Assembly (NCBI GenBank): GCA_000514715.1
Contig: AZWL01000005.1
Location: 124,001 to 188,000, forward strand
Origin: Streptomyces sp. CNH099
GTDB lineage: Bacteria; Actinomycetota; Actinomycetes; Streptomycetales; Streptomycetaceae
Length of the DNA stretch: 64,000 bases
Reading direction: 5' to 3'
Made by a program: the position numbers and the translations under genes
Notes under the pieces: generated by a model
Told to the model about the DNA's origin: nothing
The model's input: the letters and a program-made list of their open reading frames with translations, nothing else
Database searches by the model: none
In this document: one piece after another, positions 17,017-24,474 of the stretch
How positions within the stretch are numbered: the stretch's first letter is position 1
Layout of the letters: each line of letters opens with the position of its first letter

Positions 17017-18623
17017 AAACTAAAGTCGACTCTCCCGGCATGACCCACCGGCAGATACTGGAGGCCATCTCCGGGCTGCTGCTCGGCATGTTCGTGGCCA
17101 TCCTCTCCTCGACCATCGTCACCAACGCGCTGCCCCGCATCATCGCGGACCTCGACGGCACGCAGAGCGCGTACACCTGGGTCGTCACCGCCGCCCTGCT
17201 GGCGATGACCGCCTCCACCCCCCTGTGGGGCAAGCTCGCCGACCTCGCCAGCAAGAAGCTGCTGGTCCAGATCGCCCTCGTCATCTACGTCGCCGGCTCG
17301 GTCGTCGCCGGCCTCAGCCAGAGCACGGGCATGCTCATCGCCTGCCGCGTCGTCCAGGGCATCGGCGTGGGCGGCCTCAGCGCGCTCGCGCAGATCATCC
17401 TCGCCGCGATGATCTCCCCGCGCGAACGCGGCCGGTACAGCGGCTACCTCGGCGCCACCTTCGCCGTCGCCACCGTCGGCGGCCCCGTCCTCGGCGGCGT
17501 CATCACCGACACCGGCTGGCTGGGCTGGCGCTGGTGCTTCTACGTCGGCGTACCGTTCGCGGTCCTCGCGCTCGTCGTACTCCAGAAGACCCTGCGGCTG
17601 CCCGTGGTGCGCCGCCAGGTCTCGCTCGACTGGCGCGGCGCGCTGCTGATGAGCGCGTCCGTCTCGCTGCTGCTGATCTGGGTGACGCTGGCGGGGGAGT
17701 CGTACGCCTGGCTGTCCTGGCAGACGTTCGCGATGACCGGCGGCGCGCTCGCGCTCGGGGCCGCGTTCGTGTGGGTCGAGACCTGGGTGCCGGAGCCGGT
17801 GCTTCCGCTGCGGCTCTTCCGCAACCGCACCGTCACCCTCGCCTCGCTCGCCTCCCTCTTCGTCGGCGTCGCGATGTTCGGCGCGACGGTCTTCCTCAGC
17901 CAGTACTTCCAGCTCGCGCGCGGCGAGTCCCCGACGAGGTCGGGCCTGCTGACCATCCCCATGATCATGGGCATCTTCCTGGCCTCCACGATCTCCGGGC
18001 GGATCATCACCCGTACCGGACGCTGGAAGGTCTGGTTGGTCACCGGCGGGCTGCTGCTCACCGCGGGGCTCGGCCTGCTCGGCACCATGCGCTACGACAC
18101 CCCGTACTGGCACATCGCCCTCTTCATGGCCGCGCTCGGCACGGGCATCGGGATGATGATGCAGAACCTCGTGCTCTGCACCCAGAACCAGGTCGACCCC
18201 GCCGACCTCGGCGCCGCCAGCTCGGCGGTCGCGTTCTTCCGCTCCCTCGGCGGCGCGGTCGGCGTCTCCGCCCTCGGCGCGATCCTCAGCGGCCGCGTCT
18301 CCGGCTACCTGCGCGACGGCTTCACCGACCGCGGCATCCCGCCGGCGCGCGCCGCGGCCGAGACGGGCGGCGGCTCGGCCATCCCGGACCTCGCGGAGCT
18401 GCCGGCGCCGGTGCGGACGGTGGTGGAGAGCGCGTACGGGCACGGGCTCGCGGACATCTTCCTGTACGCGGCACCGGCGGCGCTGCTGGCGTTCGTGACG
18501 GTGGCGGGCATCAAGGAGGTGGCGCTGCGCACGCGGAGCGGCCTGCAGCAGGCCGGCCCGCCGGACGGCGGCGGGGGCGGCGCGGCGCGCCGGGAGCAGC
18601 CGGCGACGAAGGCCCGCGCGTAG
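17010..18623 (+). CDS. MFS multidrug efflux transporter, DHA2 (EmrB/QacA) family
   Basis: A 537-residue exporter with about 14 hydrophobic helices, the pattern of proton-driven DHA2 drug antiporters. Motif A-like GKLADLASKKLL lies after helix 2, the antiporter motif C-like GPVLGGVITD near helix 5, and the opening MTHRQILEAISGLLLGMF is typical of the family. I use the GTG at 17010 (11 residues before that ATG) because a promoter would place the mRNA 5' end precisely there. The C-terminal tail is Gly/Ala/Arg-rich. It is convergent with a TetR gene 4 bp away, its probable regulator. Confidence 0.9.
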   Translation: MQQTKVDSPGMTHRQILEAISGLLLGMFVAILSSTIVTNALPRIIADLDGTQSAYTWVVTAALLAMTASTPLWGKLADLASKKLLVQIALVIYVAGSVVAGLSQSTGMLIACRVVQGIGVGGLSALAQIILAAMISPRERGRYSGYLGATFAVATVGGPVLGGVITDTGWLGWRWCFYVGVPFAVLALVVLQKTLRLPVVRRQVSLDWRGALLMSASVSLLLIWVTLAGESYAWLSWQTFAMTGGALALGAAFVWVETWVPEPVLPLRLFRNRTVTLASLASLFVGVAMFGATVFLSQYFQLARGESPTRSGLLTIPMIMGIFLASTISGRIITRTGRWKVWLVTGGLLLTAGLGLLGTMRYDTPYWHIALFMAALGTGIGMMMQNLVLCTQNQVDPADLGAASSAVAFFRSLGGAVGVSALGAILSGRVSGYLRDGFTDRGIPPARAAAETGGGSAIPDLAELPAPVRTVVESAYGHGLADIFLYAAPAALLAFVTVAGIKEVALRTRSGLQQAGPPDGGGGGAARREQPATKARA

Positions 18624-18627
18624 CCGC

Positions 18628-19446
18628 TCACGCGGGACTGATCGTGGGCCGGACCTGCTCCGCGACCCGGTCGCGCATGGCGGCCATGCCGGCGAGGACG
18701 CACTCCAGGGCGAAGTTGAAGTCGCGGTCGCGCTGCTCCTGCCCCCCGGGCAGCACGGCCGGCACCGCAGGCACGGCCGGCACCGGGGCCACCGCGGCCG
18801 GCGGCCGCACGTACTCGGGGTGCTCCCGCAGCGTCTCCACGAACCTCCGGTAGCACTCGTCCTCCGGCACCCCGGCCGCCCGGCACAGCTCCGCCCAGCG
18901 CCCGCCGACGCCCCCGAACCCGTACGAGAACGGGAACAGCAGCGACAGCCCGCCCGTCAGGCACTCCTCCGGCAGCCCCGCCCGCCGCATCGCCCGCTGC
19001 GCGGCGGCGACGCACGCCATGGCGCGCGGCCCGACGTTCAGATACTCCCCGGCGAGGCGGGAGACCCAGGGGTGGTCGGCGAGGACGCGCCGGTGCCCGT
19101 GCGCGAGCTGCCGCAACTGCGCGGCCCAGTCCCCGCCGTCGTCGCCGGGGAGGTCCAGCTCGGCGTACGCGCGGTCCAGGGCCAGCTCCAGCAGCTCGTC
19201 CTTGGTGTCGACGTACCAGTACACGGACATCGCCGTCACCCCCAGCTCGGCGGCGAGCCGGCGCATCGACAGCCGCCCCAGCCCCTCGGCGTCGAGCAAC
19301 CGCACGGTGGCCGCGACGATCTTCCCCAGATCGAGCCCGTCCGCCTCCCCCGCAGCGGCCCCGGCCCCCCTGCGTCGCCCCTCCACCCGCCCGGTGAACC
19401 AGATGCTCACCCGGGTACCGCGGACCTTGCGGCGGACGGACGCCAT
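18628..19446 (-). CDS. TetR family transcriptional regulator
   Basis: A 272-residue repressor. The helix-turn-helix sits at about residues 40-85 (IVAATVRLLDAEGLGRLSMRRLAAELGVTAMSVYWYVDTKDELL), followed by a TetR_C-type ligand-binding domain of the tetracycline-repressor subclass (about 95-260). The N-terminal 30 residues are basic. It lies tail to tail with the DHA2 exporter, a pairing typical of drug-responsive control of the pump, though the operator would be at the far end of the exporter gene. Ala/Val/Pro repeats (VPAVPAV) interrupt the C-terminal domain. Confidence 0.9.
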   Translation of the reverse strand: MASVRRKVRGTRVSIWFTGRVEGRRRGAGAAAGEADGLDLGKIVAATVRLLDAEGLGRLSMRRLAAELGVTAMSVYWYVDTKDELLELALDRAYAELDLPGDDGGDWAAQLRQLAHGHRRVLADHPWVSRLAGEYLNVGPRAMACVAAAQRAMRRAGLPEECLTGGLSLLFPFSYGFGGVGGRWAELCRAAGVPEDECYRRFVETLREHPEYVRPPAAVAPVPAVPAVPAVLPGGQEQRDRDFNFALECVLAGMAAMRDRVAEQVRPTISPA

Positions 19447-19649
19447 CGTGCGCCTCCCAGCGGTGCTGTCGCCTCGTGACCCTCGGCCTGCGAACCGAAC
19501 CGGCCCGCACACCGATGCTATGCCCGCTCCGCCCGCCAACAAGGCCTTTGCCCCGGCGCCCCGGTGACCGGTACGGTAGGTGCGATTGGCAGCGGCCCCG
19601 GCGCCTGTGCCATCATCTGCACACACCTGCTTGACCGGCAGGTGTGCGG

Positions 19650-19742
19650 GAGGCGTCGCCTAGTCTGGTCTATGGCGCCGCACTGCTAATGCGGTTTGGG
19701 TTTTACCGCCCATCGAGGGTTCAAATCCCTCCGCCTCCGCCA
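19650..19742 (+). tRNA. tRNA-Ser(GCU)
   Basis: Acceptor GGAGGCG pairs with CGCCTCC; anticodon arm CCGCACT-GCT-AATGCGG gives anticodon GCT (reads AGC/AGU). A long variable arm and a GGTTCAAATCC T arm are present; the 3' CCA is encoded (19740-19742). Confidence 0.96.
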
Positions 19743-19748
19743 GCCCAC

Positions 19749-19781
19749 CACAGAGCCCGCGCCCCCGGCGCGGGCTCTGTG
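19749..19781 (+). terminator. Strong hairpin after tRNA-Ser(GCU)
   Basis: Perfect 15 bp arms CACAGAGCCCGCGCC and GGCGCGGGCTCTGTG around a CCC loop. Confidence 0.75.
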
Positions 19782-19918
19782 CATGCCCACCCCGGAAACC
19801 CCGCCGCGGGGGCCGGCGCGCAGGTCGGAGGGGGTGCGGGAATCGGATTTCACCTGGCGCGGAGGGTCATGTAAGGTGGTTCCCGCAACGCAGCCGGGCA
19901 CGTAATGCCCGAAAGCAG

Positions 19919-19991
19919 GCGCTCGTAGCTTAACGGATAGAGCATCTGACTACGGATCAGAAGGTTGCAGGTTCGAATCCTGCCGAGCGCG
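19919..19991 (+). tRNA. tRNA-Arg(ACG)
   Basis: Acceptor GCGCTCG pairs with CGAGCGC; the anticodon loop CTGAC-TACGGAT-CAG gives ACG, whose A34 is the substrate of TadA. The T arm is GGTTCGAATCC. CCA is not encoded. The 3' half is the attachment site of the element that follows. Confidence 0.97.
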
Positions 19992-19996
19992 CACAG
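19950..19996 (+). repeat. attL: 47 bp direct repeat within tRNA-Arg
   Basis: Runs from the anticodon loop to 5 bases beyond the tRNA. Identical to 28967-29013. Confidence 0.88.
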
Positions 19997-20000
19997 GTAG

Positions 20001-20033
20001 AAGCCCCGCAGACGACATCTGCGGGGCTTTTCT
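20001..20033 (+). terminator. Terminator after tRNA-Arg
   Basis: Perfect 12 bp arms AAGCCCCGCAGA and TCTGCGGGGCTT with a five-base loop, followed by TTCTC. A near copy follows attR at 29018. Confidence 0.8.
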
Positions 20034-20040
20034 CATGCCC

Positions 20041-20063
20041 GTACAGCAGCGAAGTACAGCAAC
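20041..20063 (+). repeat. GTACAGCAGCG-AGTACAGCAAC repeat, copy 1
   Basis: A 23 bp sequence containing two GTACAGC elements, between the int stop codon and attL. Similar copies lie at 28861-28883 and 29056-29077, all next to att sites, so it may be an integrase arm-type binding site. Confidence 0.45.
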
Positions 20064-20067
20064 GGCG

Positions 20068-20595
20068 TCAGCCGGTACCGCCCATGGCGTCCGACAGTTG
20101 CCCGATGGCGGCCCGTACCGCTTCGTCGCTCGCCTCGGCGTAGACCTCCATGGTCATCGCGATCTGTGAGTGCCGAAGGATCCGCTGCGCCACCTTCGGG
20201 TGGACCTTGAGAGCGACCAGGAGCGAGCTGCACGTGTGACGAGTGTTCCGCAGCGGGATGACGCGGAGGCCGGCGCGGCGGGCCCGGAGGGCGAACATGC
20301 GGGTGAGGTTTCCCGGCTCGATCGGGGTGCCGTACTTGGTCGTGAAGATGAGCCCGTGACTGTCCTGCCACAGCTCCCCGGTGTCGAGGTCCACCGACTT
20401 CCACGTCAGGCCCAGAACCTCACCGCGGCGCAGACCGAGGCACAGGATGAGGACCCAGGCAGCAAAGAGGTGGTCATCGCGGGCGGCGGCATCGGTGAGG
20501 AAGCGGCCGGCTTCGGCGAAGATCAGCGGTCTCCCGGCAGCGCGCGGCGGCGTCGGCCAGCGAGAGGTACGGCGTACGGATGCGGGACCAGCCAC
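20068..20595 (-). pseudogene. int: C-terminal fragment of tyrosine integrase
   Basis: From about 20530 downwards the minus strand reads the catalytic half of a tyrosine recombinase: LCLGLRRGEVLGLTW (box I Arg), TRHTCSSLLVAL (box II), LRHSQIAMTMEVY (box III with the nucleophilic Tyr). The arm-binding and core-binding N-terminal domains (about 220 residues) are missing. The first 20 codons of the open frame are simply traSA sequence read in another frame, showing that a deletion joined traSA to int. The residue before the box II Arg where His is expected is Arg. Not expected to be active. Confidence 0.8.
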
Positions 20596-21793
20596 CCGAG
20601 GTGTCCCCGGCGACGGCCAGGCCGGGCCGGTCGGGCGCGATGGCGCAGGCAGCGCCGACCGCTTCGGGGGCGATGTCGCCGAGGGCCATCTTGGCGGACG
20701 GCTCGTCGTTCACGCGGTGGCAGACGCGGCCGGTGAGCTGGGCGCGGAGCATGGTGGCGCCCTTGCCCAGTTCGGCGCCGAAGCGCTGGCCGCAGACCTC
20801 CAGGTAGATGCCGGCGGCGCGGCCGAGCTGGGCGAGACGGATGAGCTGGGTGACCATCTCGTCGCGCCGTTCCTCGTCCTTCCACGTCGCGACGAGGAAG
20901 AGTTCGGCGATCTCGTCGACGAACAGCACGATCGGCACGGGCCGTTCGCTCTCCGGCAGGCCCCACACGTCCGAGGTGATGTCCTCGTCCGGTGTCGAGG
21001 GGGCGATGCCCTGCCGGGCCCTGATCAGGTCGTAGCGGTCTTCCATTTCGCGTACGAGCGCGGGCAGCAGCTCGGCCGCCTGGTCCGGGTCGGTGGCGAG
21101 CGCGGAGAGCCGGGGCGCGAAGGGCGCCAGCTCGACGCCGCGTTTGCAGTCGATTCCGGCGAGCGCGACCTGCTGTCCGGCCAGGCCGGTGAGGAGGTGG
21201 CGCAGGTATATGGACTTTCTGGAGAGGGTCGCGCCGAGCACGAGTTCGTGCGGGATGGCGCGGAAGTCCCGTAAGAAGGCGGTCGCATCCTCCCGCAGCG
21301 CCACAGGCACCCGCAGGAAGCCACCACCCGCCTTGCGCGGCATCCGTACGCGGCGGAGCACGTCGAAGCCGACGAGCCGCAGTTCGACGACGCCGGGTTT
21401 GATCTCCCGTACGTAGACGGAGTGAACGCCCCAGGCGTGCCGGAGCCGTTCGGCGGACGCGGCCAGGTCGGCGGGCTCCTGCCCCGGGGCGAGCCGGAGC
21501 CGGACGCGCAGCCCGGTCGAGGTGGGCCGGAGCAGGCCACGGCGGGGCGGTACGGGCCGTACTTCGCGGCGAGTGGTCGCCCGTACGGCCAGAACCCGGA
21601 GGCGGGACGGCTCGACAGTCAGGCCGCACAACTCCATGACCGAGCCGTACGAGCCCAGCAACCGCGCGGACGACAGCGGCATCCCGACCGTGGACCAGTA
21701 GGCCGCCGGGTGCCGGGCCCGGAGGTAGGCGACCCCGCCACCGAGCCCGGCTATCGGGCCGCCCACCTCCATCAGCGTCGACAGGTCGGACAT
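20474..21793 (-). CDS. TraSA-like FtsK/SpoIIIE conjugal DNA translocase, damaged
   Basis: A 439-residue AICE transfer protein of the FtsK/SpoIIIE type that moves double-stranded DNA between mycelia. The Walker A motif should read GATLSGKS but is GATLSRKS (residues 187-194); the Arg codon is AGA, one transition from the Gly codon GGA and rare in this genome. Walker B VLFVDEIAELF lies near residue 268. The last 16 residues come from out-of-frame integrase sequence after the deletion junction near 20525-20530. The start overlaps the upstream gene stop (TGATG). Probably non-functional. Confidence 0.8.
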   Translation of the reverse strand: MSDLSTLMEVGGPIAGLGGGVAYLRARHPAAYWSTVGMPLSSARLLGSYGSVMELCGLTVEPSRLRVLAVRATTRREVRPVPPRRGLLRPTSTGLRVRLRLAPGQEPADLAASAERLRHAWGVHSVYVREIKPGVVELRLVGFDVLRRVRMPRKAGGGFLRVPVALREDATAFLRDFRAIPHELVLGATLSRKSIYLRHLLTGLAGQQVALAGIDCKRGVELAPFAPRLSALATDPDQAAELLPALVREMEDRYDLIRARQGIAPSTPDEDITSDVWGLPESERPVPIVLFVDEIAELFLVATWKDEERRDEMVTQLIRLAQLGRAAGIYLEVCGQRFGAELGKGATMLRAQLTGRVCHRVNDEPSAKMALGDIAPEAVGAACAIAPDRPGLAVAGDTSGGWSRIRTPYLSLADAAARCRETADLRRSRPLPHRCRRPR

Positions 21794-22140
21794 CAGGCCG
21801 CCGCTCCGGCCGGTATGACGCCCAGGGTGACGGCGGCGGCGCGGTAGGCGATCCCGTGGCGCTGCTGTCCGTTGAACACGGACTCCCACGGCCGGGCGAC
21901 GAGCCCCGGGAGGGCGACGGGGGCGCCGAGGGCAAGTCCCTCACTCACGCCGCTCTCGGGGACGGTCACGTGGATCAGTGAGGACTCGCCCTCGTCGATG
22001 TAGACGACGCCGACCTTCATCAGCATCTCGCCGCTGGTGGCGTCCTTGGCGATCTCGCCGGTCTGGCGGTCACGGGCCTTCGGCTCGGGGGCTTCGGTCA
22101 GGAGGATGGCGGCGGAGGTCTCAACTCGGATGGTGCGCAA
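21793..22140 (-). CDS. Conserved AICE protein upstream of traSA
   Basis: A 115-residue protein from a TTG start with an excellent AAGGAG ribosome site 8 bp before it; the ATG frame at 22167 has no such signal. Sequence begins RTIRVETSAAILLTEAPEPKARDR, includes a MKVGVVYIDEGESSLIHVTVPE segment, and ends with GVIPAGAAA. It overlaps the traSA start. Small proteins of this type precede traSA in many Streptomyces AICEs; the function is not known. Confidence 0.75.
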   Translation of the reverse strand: MRTIRVETSAAILLTEAPEPKARDRQTGEIAKDATSGEMLMKVGVVYIDEGESSLIHVTVPESGVSEGLALGAPVALPGLVARPWESVFNGQQRHGIAYRAAAVTLGVIPAGAAA

Positions 22141-22169
22141 GGTGCTTCTCCTTCTTCGCCATGACACCT

Positions 22170-22186
22170 AGTCGTCTATACAAGCT
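22170..22186. promoter_or_regulatory. GntR operator candidate 1
   Basis: AGTCGTCTATACAAGCT, an imperfect version of the perfect palindrome at 22248, located 30 bp upstream of the TTG start at 22140. Confidence 0.5.
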
Positions 22187-22247
22187 GCCCCAGCCGAACC
22201 GAGGCTCGGCGCCGGGGATGCGAACCACTGTGACACACAGCTTGGCC

Positions 22248-22263
22248 ACTCGTCTATACGAGT
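22248..22263. promoter_or_regulatory. GntR operator candidate 2 (perfect palindrome)
   Basis: ACTCGT-CTAT-ACGAGT, perfect 6 bp arms, between the GntR stop codon and the traSA operon start. A half site ACGAGT follows at about 22279. Similar sites occur at 22170, 23127 and 23677. Confidence 0.6.
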
Positions 22264-22328
22264 ATGCCTCTCGGTGTGTACGAGTCCGCGAAGACGCACC
22301 AGTCGGCATCGAGACCTCCGAAGTCAGC

Positions 22329-23117
22329 TCAGGTCGCCGGCAGTTGGTACGCGAGCACGTAGGCGTCGGCGGCCATCACGGTGTCGCAGACTTCGACGGC
22401 CCGCCCTTCGGTGTCGTACGCGGTCCGAACCAGGTGGATCACCGGCACACCCGACGCCAGCCGCAGCATCTTCGCCTCCCCCGGGGAGGGCATCCGGGCC
22501 CGTACCTCCTCGTCGAAGTGGTCGAGCCGATGCCCCGCTTCCTCCAGCCGGGCATAGATGCCACCGGGACCGGGGTTCGGCTCGGCGATCCGCGTACCGC
22601 GCGCCAGGTCGAGCGGGAGGTACGAGACGGCGAACTCGACGGGGCGGCCGTCGAGCAGGTAACGCCGGCGGCGGACGAGGACTTTGCGAGGCGACCCGAG
22701 GCGGGCAGAGATGTCGCGACTCGGCTTCTCCTCCCTCACCTCCAGGCTGTCGACCTCTGGCCGGGAGCCCGCGGCGTCCGCCTCCACGATGAACGCCGAC
22801 TTGCCCTGATCGCGGTGCCGACGTGCGAACCGGTCGGACGCGAGCCGCCGCACCGGGGGCCGCGGCCGGACGAAGACGCCCTTCCCGTGCTCGGCGGAGA
22901 TCAGCCCCTCACTCTGGAGAACCCCGATCGAGTTGCGAACGGTCATCCGTGAGACGCCGAAGTGCTCGACAAGCTCCGCTTCGGACGGCAGCTTGGAACC
23001 CTCCTTGAAGCGGCCCCTGTCGATGGCCTCCCGGAGCTGGTCGGCGATCTGCCGGAAGACGGCACGGTCGCTGGTGGGGTCGACAGCCCCGAGAACACCG
23101 GACGGAACGGGCGCCAT
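22329..23117 (-). CDS. GntR-family (HutC subfamily) regulator, KorSA-like
   Basis: A 262-residue repressor. A winged helix-turn-helix covers about residues 18-85 (QIADQLREAIDRGRFKEGSKLPSEAELVEHFGVSRMTVRNSI) and a UTRA ligand domain about 105-255 (VLVRRRRYLLDGRPVEFAVSYLPL). AICEs such as pSAM2 use a GntR-type KorSA to keep transfer and replication genes silent; the position beside NUDIX and tra genes fits. It is divergent from the NUDIX gene and probably autoregulated through the sites at 23127. A truncated second copy of its 3' end lies at 29085-29212. Confidence 0.88.
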   Translation of the reverse strand: MAPVPSGVLGAVDPTSDRAVFRQIADQLREAIDRGRFKEGSKLPSEAELVEHFGVSRMTVRNSIGVLQSEGLISAEHGKGVFVRPRPPVRRLASDRFARRHRDQGKSAFIVEADAAGSRPEVDSLEVREEKPSRDISARLGSPRKVLVRRRRYLLDGRPVEFAVSYLPLDLARGTRIAEPNPGPGGIYARLEEAGHRLDHFDEEVRARMPSPGEAKMLRLASGVPVIHLVRTAYDTEGRAVEVCDTVMAADAYVLAYQLPAT

Positions 23118-23126
23118 GTGCGTACT

Positions 23127-23148
23127 CCTCTGGATATCTAGACGAGAG
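23127..23148. promoter_or_regulatory. GntR operator candidate 3, between divergent gntR and NUDIX genes
   Basis: CTCTGGATATCTAGACGAGAG; read on the other strand it contains CTCGTCTA, the same half site as at 22248. It overlaps the region just upstream of the gntR start. Confidence 0.45.
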
Positions 23149-23202
23149 GCTGAGTGCTGTTGCTACGGTGGAGAGCCTAGCCAGCCGAGGGGACCGAGGA
23201 CC

Positions 23203-23637
23203 GTGAGTACCGCAGAGCGCCCCCACTCCGTGAGCGTCGCCGGAGTCATCGTCGACGACGAGAGCCGCGCCCTGCTCATCCAGCGCCGCGACAACGGCCA
23301 ATGGGAGCCGCCCGGCGGAGTCCTTGAGCCCGGGGAGACGATCCCCGAAGCGCTTCAGCGCGAGGTCCTGGAAGAGACGGGAATCAAGATCGCTCTCCCC
23401 GCCACCCTCACCGGCGTGTACAAGAACATGACGGGCCTGATCGTCTCGCTCGTCTTCCGTTGCAGGGCCATCGACGGCACGCCGACAACGGGTGATGAGA
23501 CCTACGCCCTTCGCTGGGCCACGCGCGCCGAGGTCACCGAACTCGCCGACGAGGCTTACGCGATCCGCGTCCTGGACGCTCTCGACGCCGCATCGCCGCC
23601 GGCCGTACGCGCGCATGACGGCGTGAGACTCGTCTAG
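23203..23637 (+). CDS. NUDIX hydrolase of AICE
   Basis: A 144-residue NUDIX pyrophosphohydrolase. The Nudix box is complete: GGVLEPGETIPEALQREVLE followed by ETGI (about residues 42-65), with the metal-binding REVLEE core. The GTG at 23203 follows GAGGACC and opens STAERPHSVSVAGVIVDD. A NUDIX gene next to the GntR regulator is a recurring feature of Streptomyces AICEs, thought to hydrolyse a small nucleotide that may signal element state; the substrate is unknown. Confidence 0.9.
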   Translation: MSTAERPHSVSVAGVIVDDESRALLIQRRDNGQWEPPGGVLEPGETIPEALQREVLEETGIKIALPATLTGVYKNMTGLIVSLVFRCRAIDGTPTTGDETYALRWATRAEVTELADEAYAIRVLDALDAASPPAVRAHDGVRLV

Positions 23638-23676
23638 CTCGAACCGACTACCCATGGCGGCCACCAGCATAAAGGA

Positions 23677-23692
23677 ACTTGTATGGACGAGT
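23677..23692. promoter_or_regulatory. GntR operator candidate 4, across the ATPase start codon
   Basis: ACTTGT-ATGG-ACGAGT differs from the perfect palindrome arms by one base and includes the ATG at 23683; a second palindrome CTACGAGTAG follows immediately. Confidence 0.5.
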
Positions 23693-24144
23693 CTACGAGT
23701 AGACGTCGGATCTGGGAACTCACCTGCCCGGGTCTTCCTGAAGAGGTCGGCCGTGTCCGCCGCTGGACGAGAGACGTACTCGGCGACAGCAGGTGTGCGG
23801 AAGAGGCCGCACTGATCGTGAGCGAGCTGAGCACGAACGCCCTACTGCACTCCGCGAGCGGGACAGCGAGCGGGAGCATGCGCATCTCGCTCTTCCGCAC
23901 ATCGGGATCGGTCGTGCTGGCAGTCACCGACGTCGGCGGAGGCGCGACGAAACCCCACGAGGTAGCTGCGGCAGAGGGGGACGCCCACGGCCGCGGACTC
24001 ACTCTCGTCTCGGCGCTCGGCCGACGCATGGAGGTAAGCGGAGACGACGAGGGCTACACGGTCATGGTCGAACTGGACCCCGGCACGACAGAGCCGGAGC
24101 CGGCGGCCAGCTTGCGACCGACCACGCGGGAGCGGCACCGATGA
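23683..24144 (+). CDS. RsbW-like ATP-binding (HATPase_c) protein of AICE
   Basis: A 153-residue GHKL ATPase of the anti-sigma/RsbW type. N box SELSTNALLHS (about residues 47-57), G1 box VTDVGGG (about 80-88), and G2-like HGRGLTLVSAL (about 101-111). Streptomyces genomes hold many such proteins; this one belongs to the AICE, with a decayed second copy of its 3' end at 29213-29330. It overlaps the next gene by 4 bp (ATGA). It may bind a sigma factor or anti-anti-sigma factor of the host; the partner is unknown. Confidence 0.85.
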   Translation: MDESTSRRRIWELTCPGLPEEVGRVRRWTRDVLGDSRCAEEAALIVSELSTNALLHSASGTASGSMRISLFRTSGSVVLAVTDVGGGATKPHEVAAAEGDAHGRGLTLVSALGRRMEVSGDDEGYTVMVELDPGTTEPEPAASLRPTTRERHR

Positions 24145-24470
24145 GCCAGCGAACTCTCCCGGAACCGCGTTGGTTTCACTGCGAGTGCCACGTCAACGAG
24201 CGCCGGTTAGGCACCTTCGACGCCTACAGCCCAGGCGAGGCACTGCGCTGGCTCAAGGCCACTCTGATGATGATGGCGATCAACATGGACGAGGAGCCCT
24301 ACCGCCAGGCCCGCGACTGGATCGACCACGGCCAAGCCGAGGCGACCCGCGACCTGTCGCAGGGCCAGGCCCACACCCTCACGCTGAAGCAGGGCACGAC
24401 GCACGCGACTTGGACAGTCACACCAGTGCCCTACCTCCCACCGCCGCAGCACGCAGACCTCAGCATGTGA
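24141..24470 (+). CDS. Small AICE hypothetical protein with TTA codon
   Basis: A 109-residue protein translationally coupled to the ATPase gene. It is moderately acidic, with RWFHCECHVNERRLGTFDAYSPGEALRWLKATLMMM near the N-terminus (about 10-45). No domain recognised. Codon 23 is TTA, which in Streptomyces makes translation depend on the bldA tRNA. Its stop codon lies inside the 15 bp target duplication of the following insertion sequence, so the gene is left intact by the insertion. Confidence 0.75.
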   Translation: MSQRTLPEPRWFHCECHVNERRLGTFDAYSPGEALRWLKATLMMMAINMDEEPYRQARDWIDHGQAEATRDLSQGQAHTLTLKQGTTHATWTVTPVPYLPPPQHADLSM

Positions 24471-24474
24471 GCCC
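24460..24474 (+). repeat. 15 bp target site duplication, left
   Basis: TCAGCATGTGAGCCC directly flanks the insertion sequence; the same 15 bp occur at 26432-26446. Confidence 0.85.
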
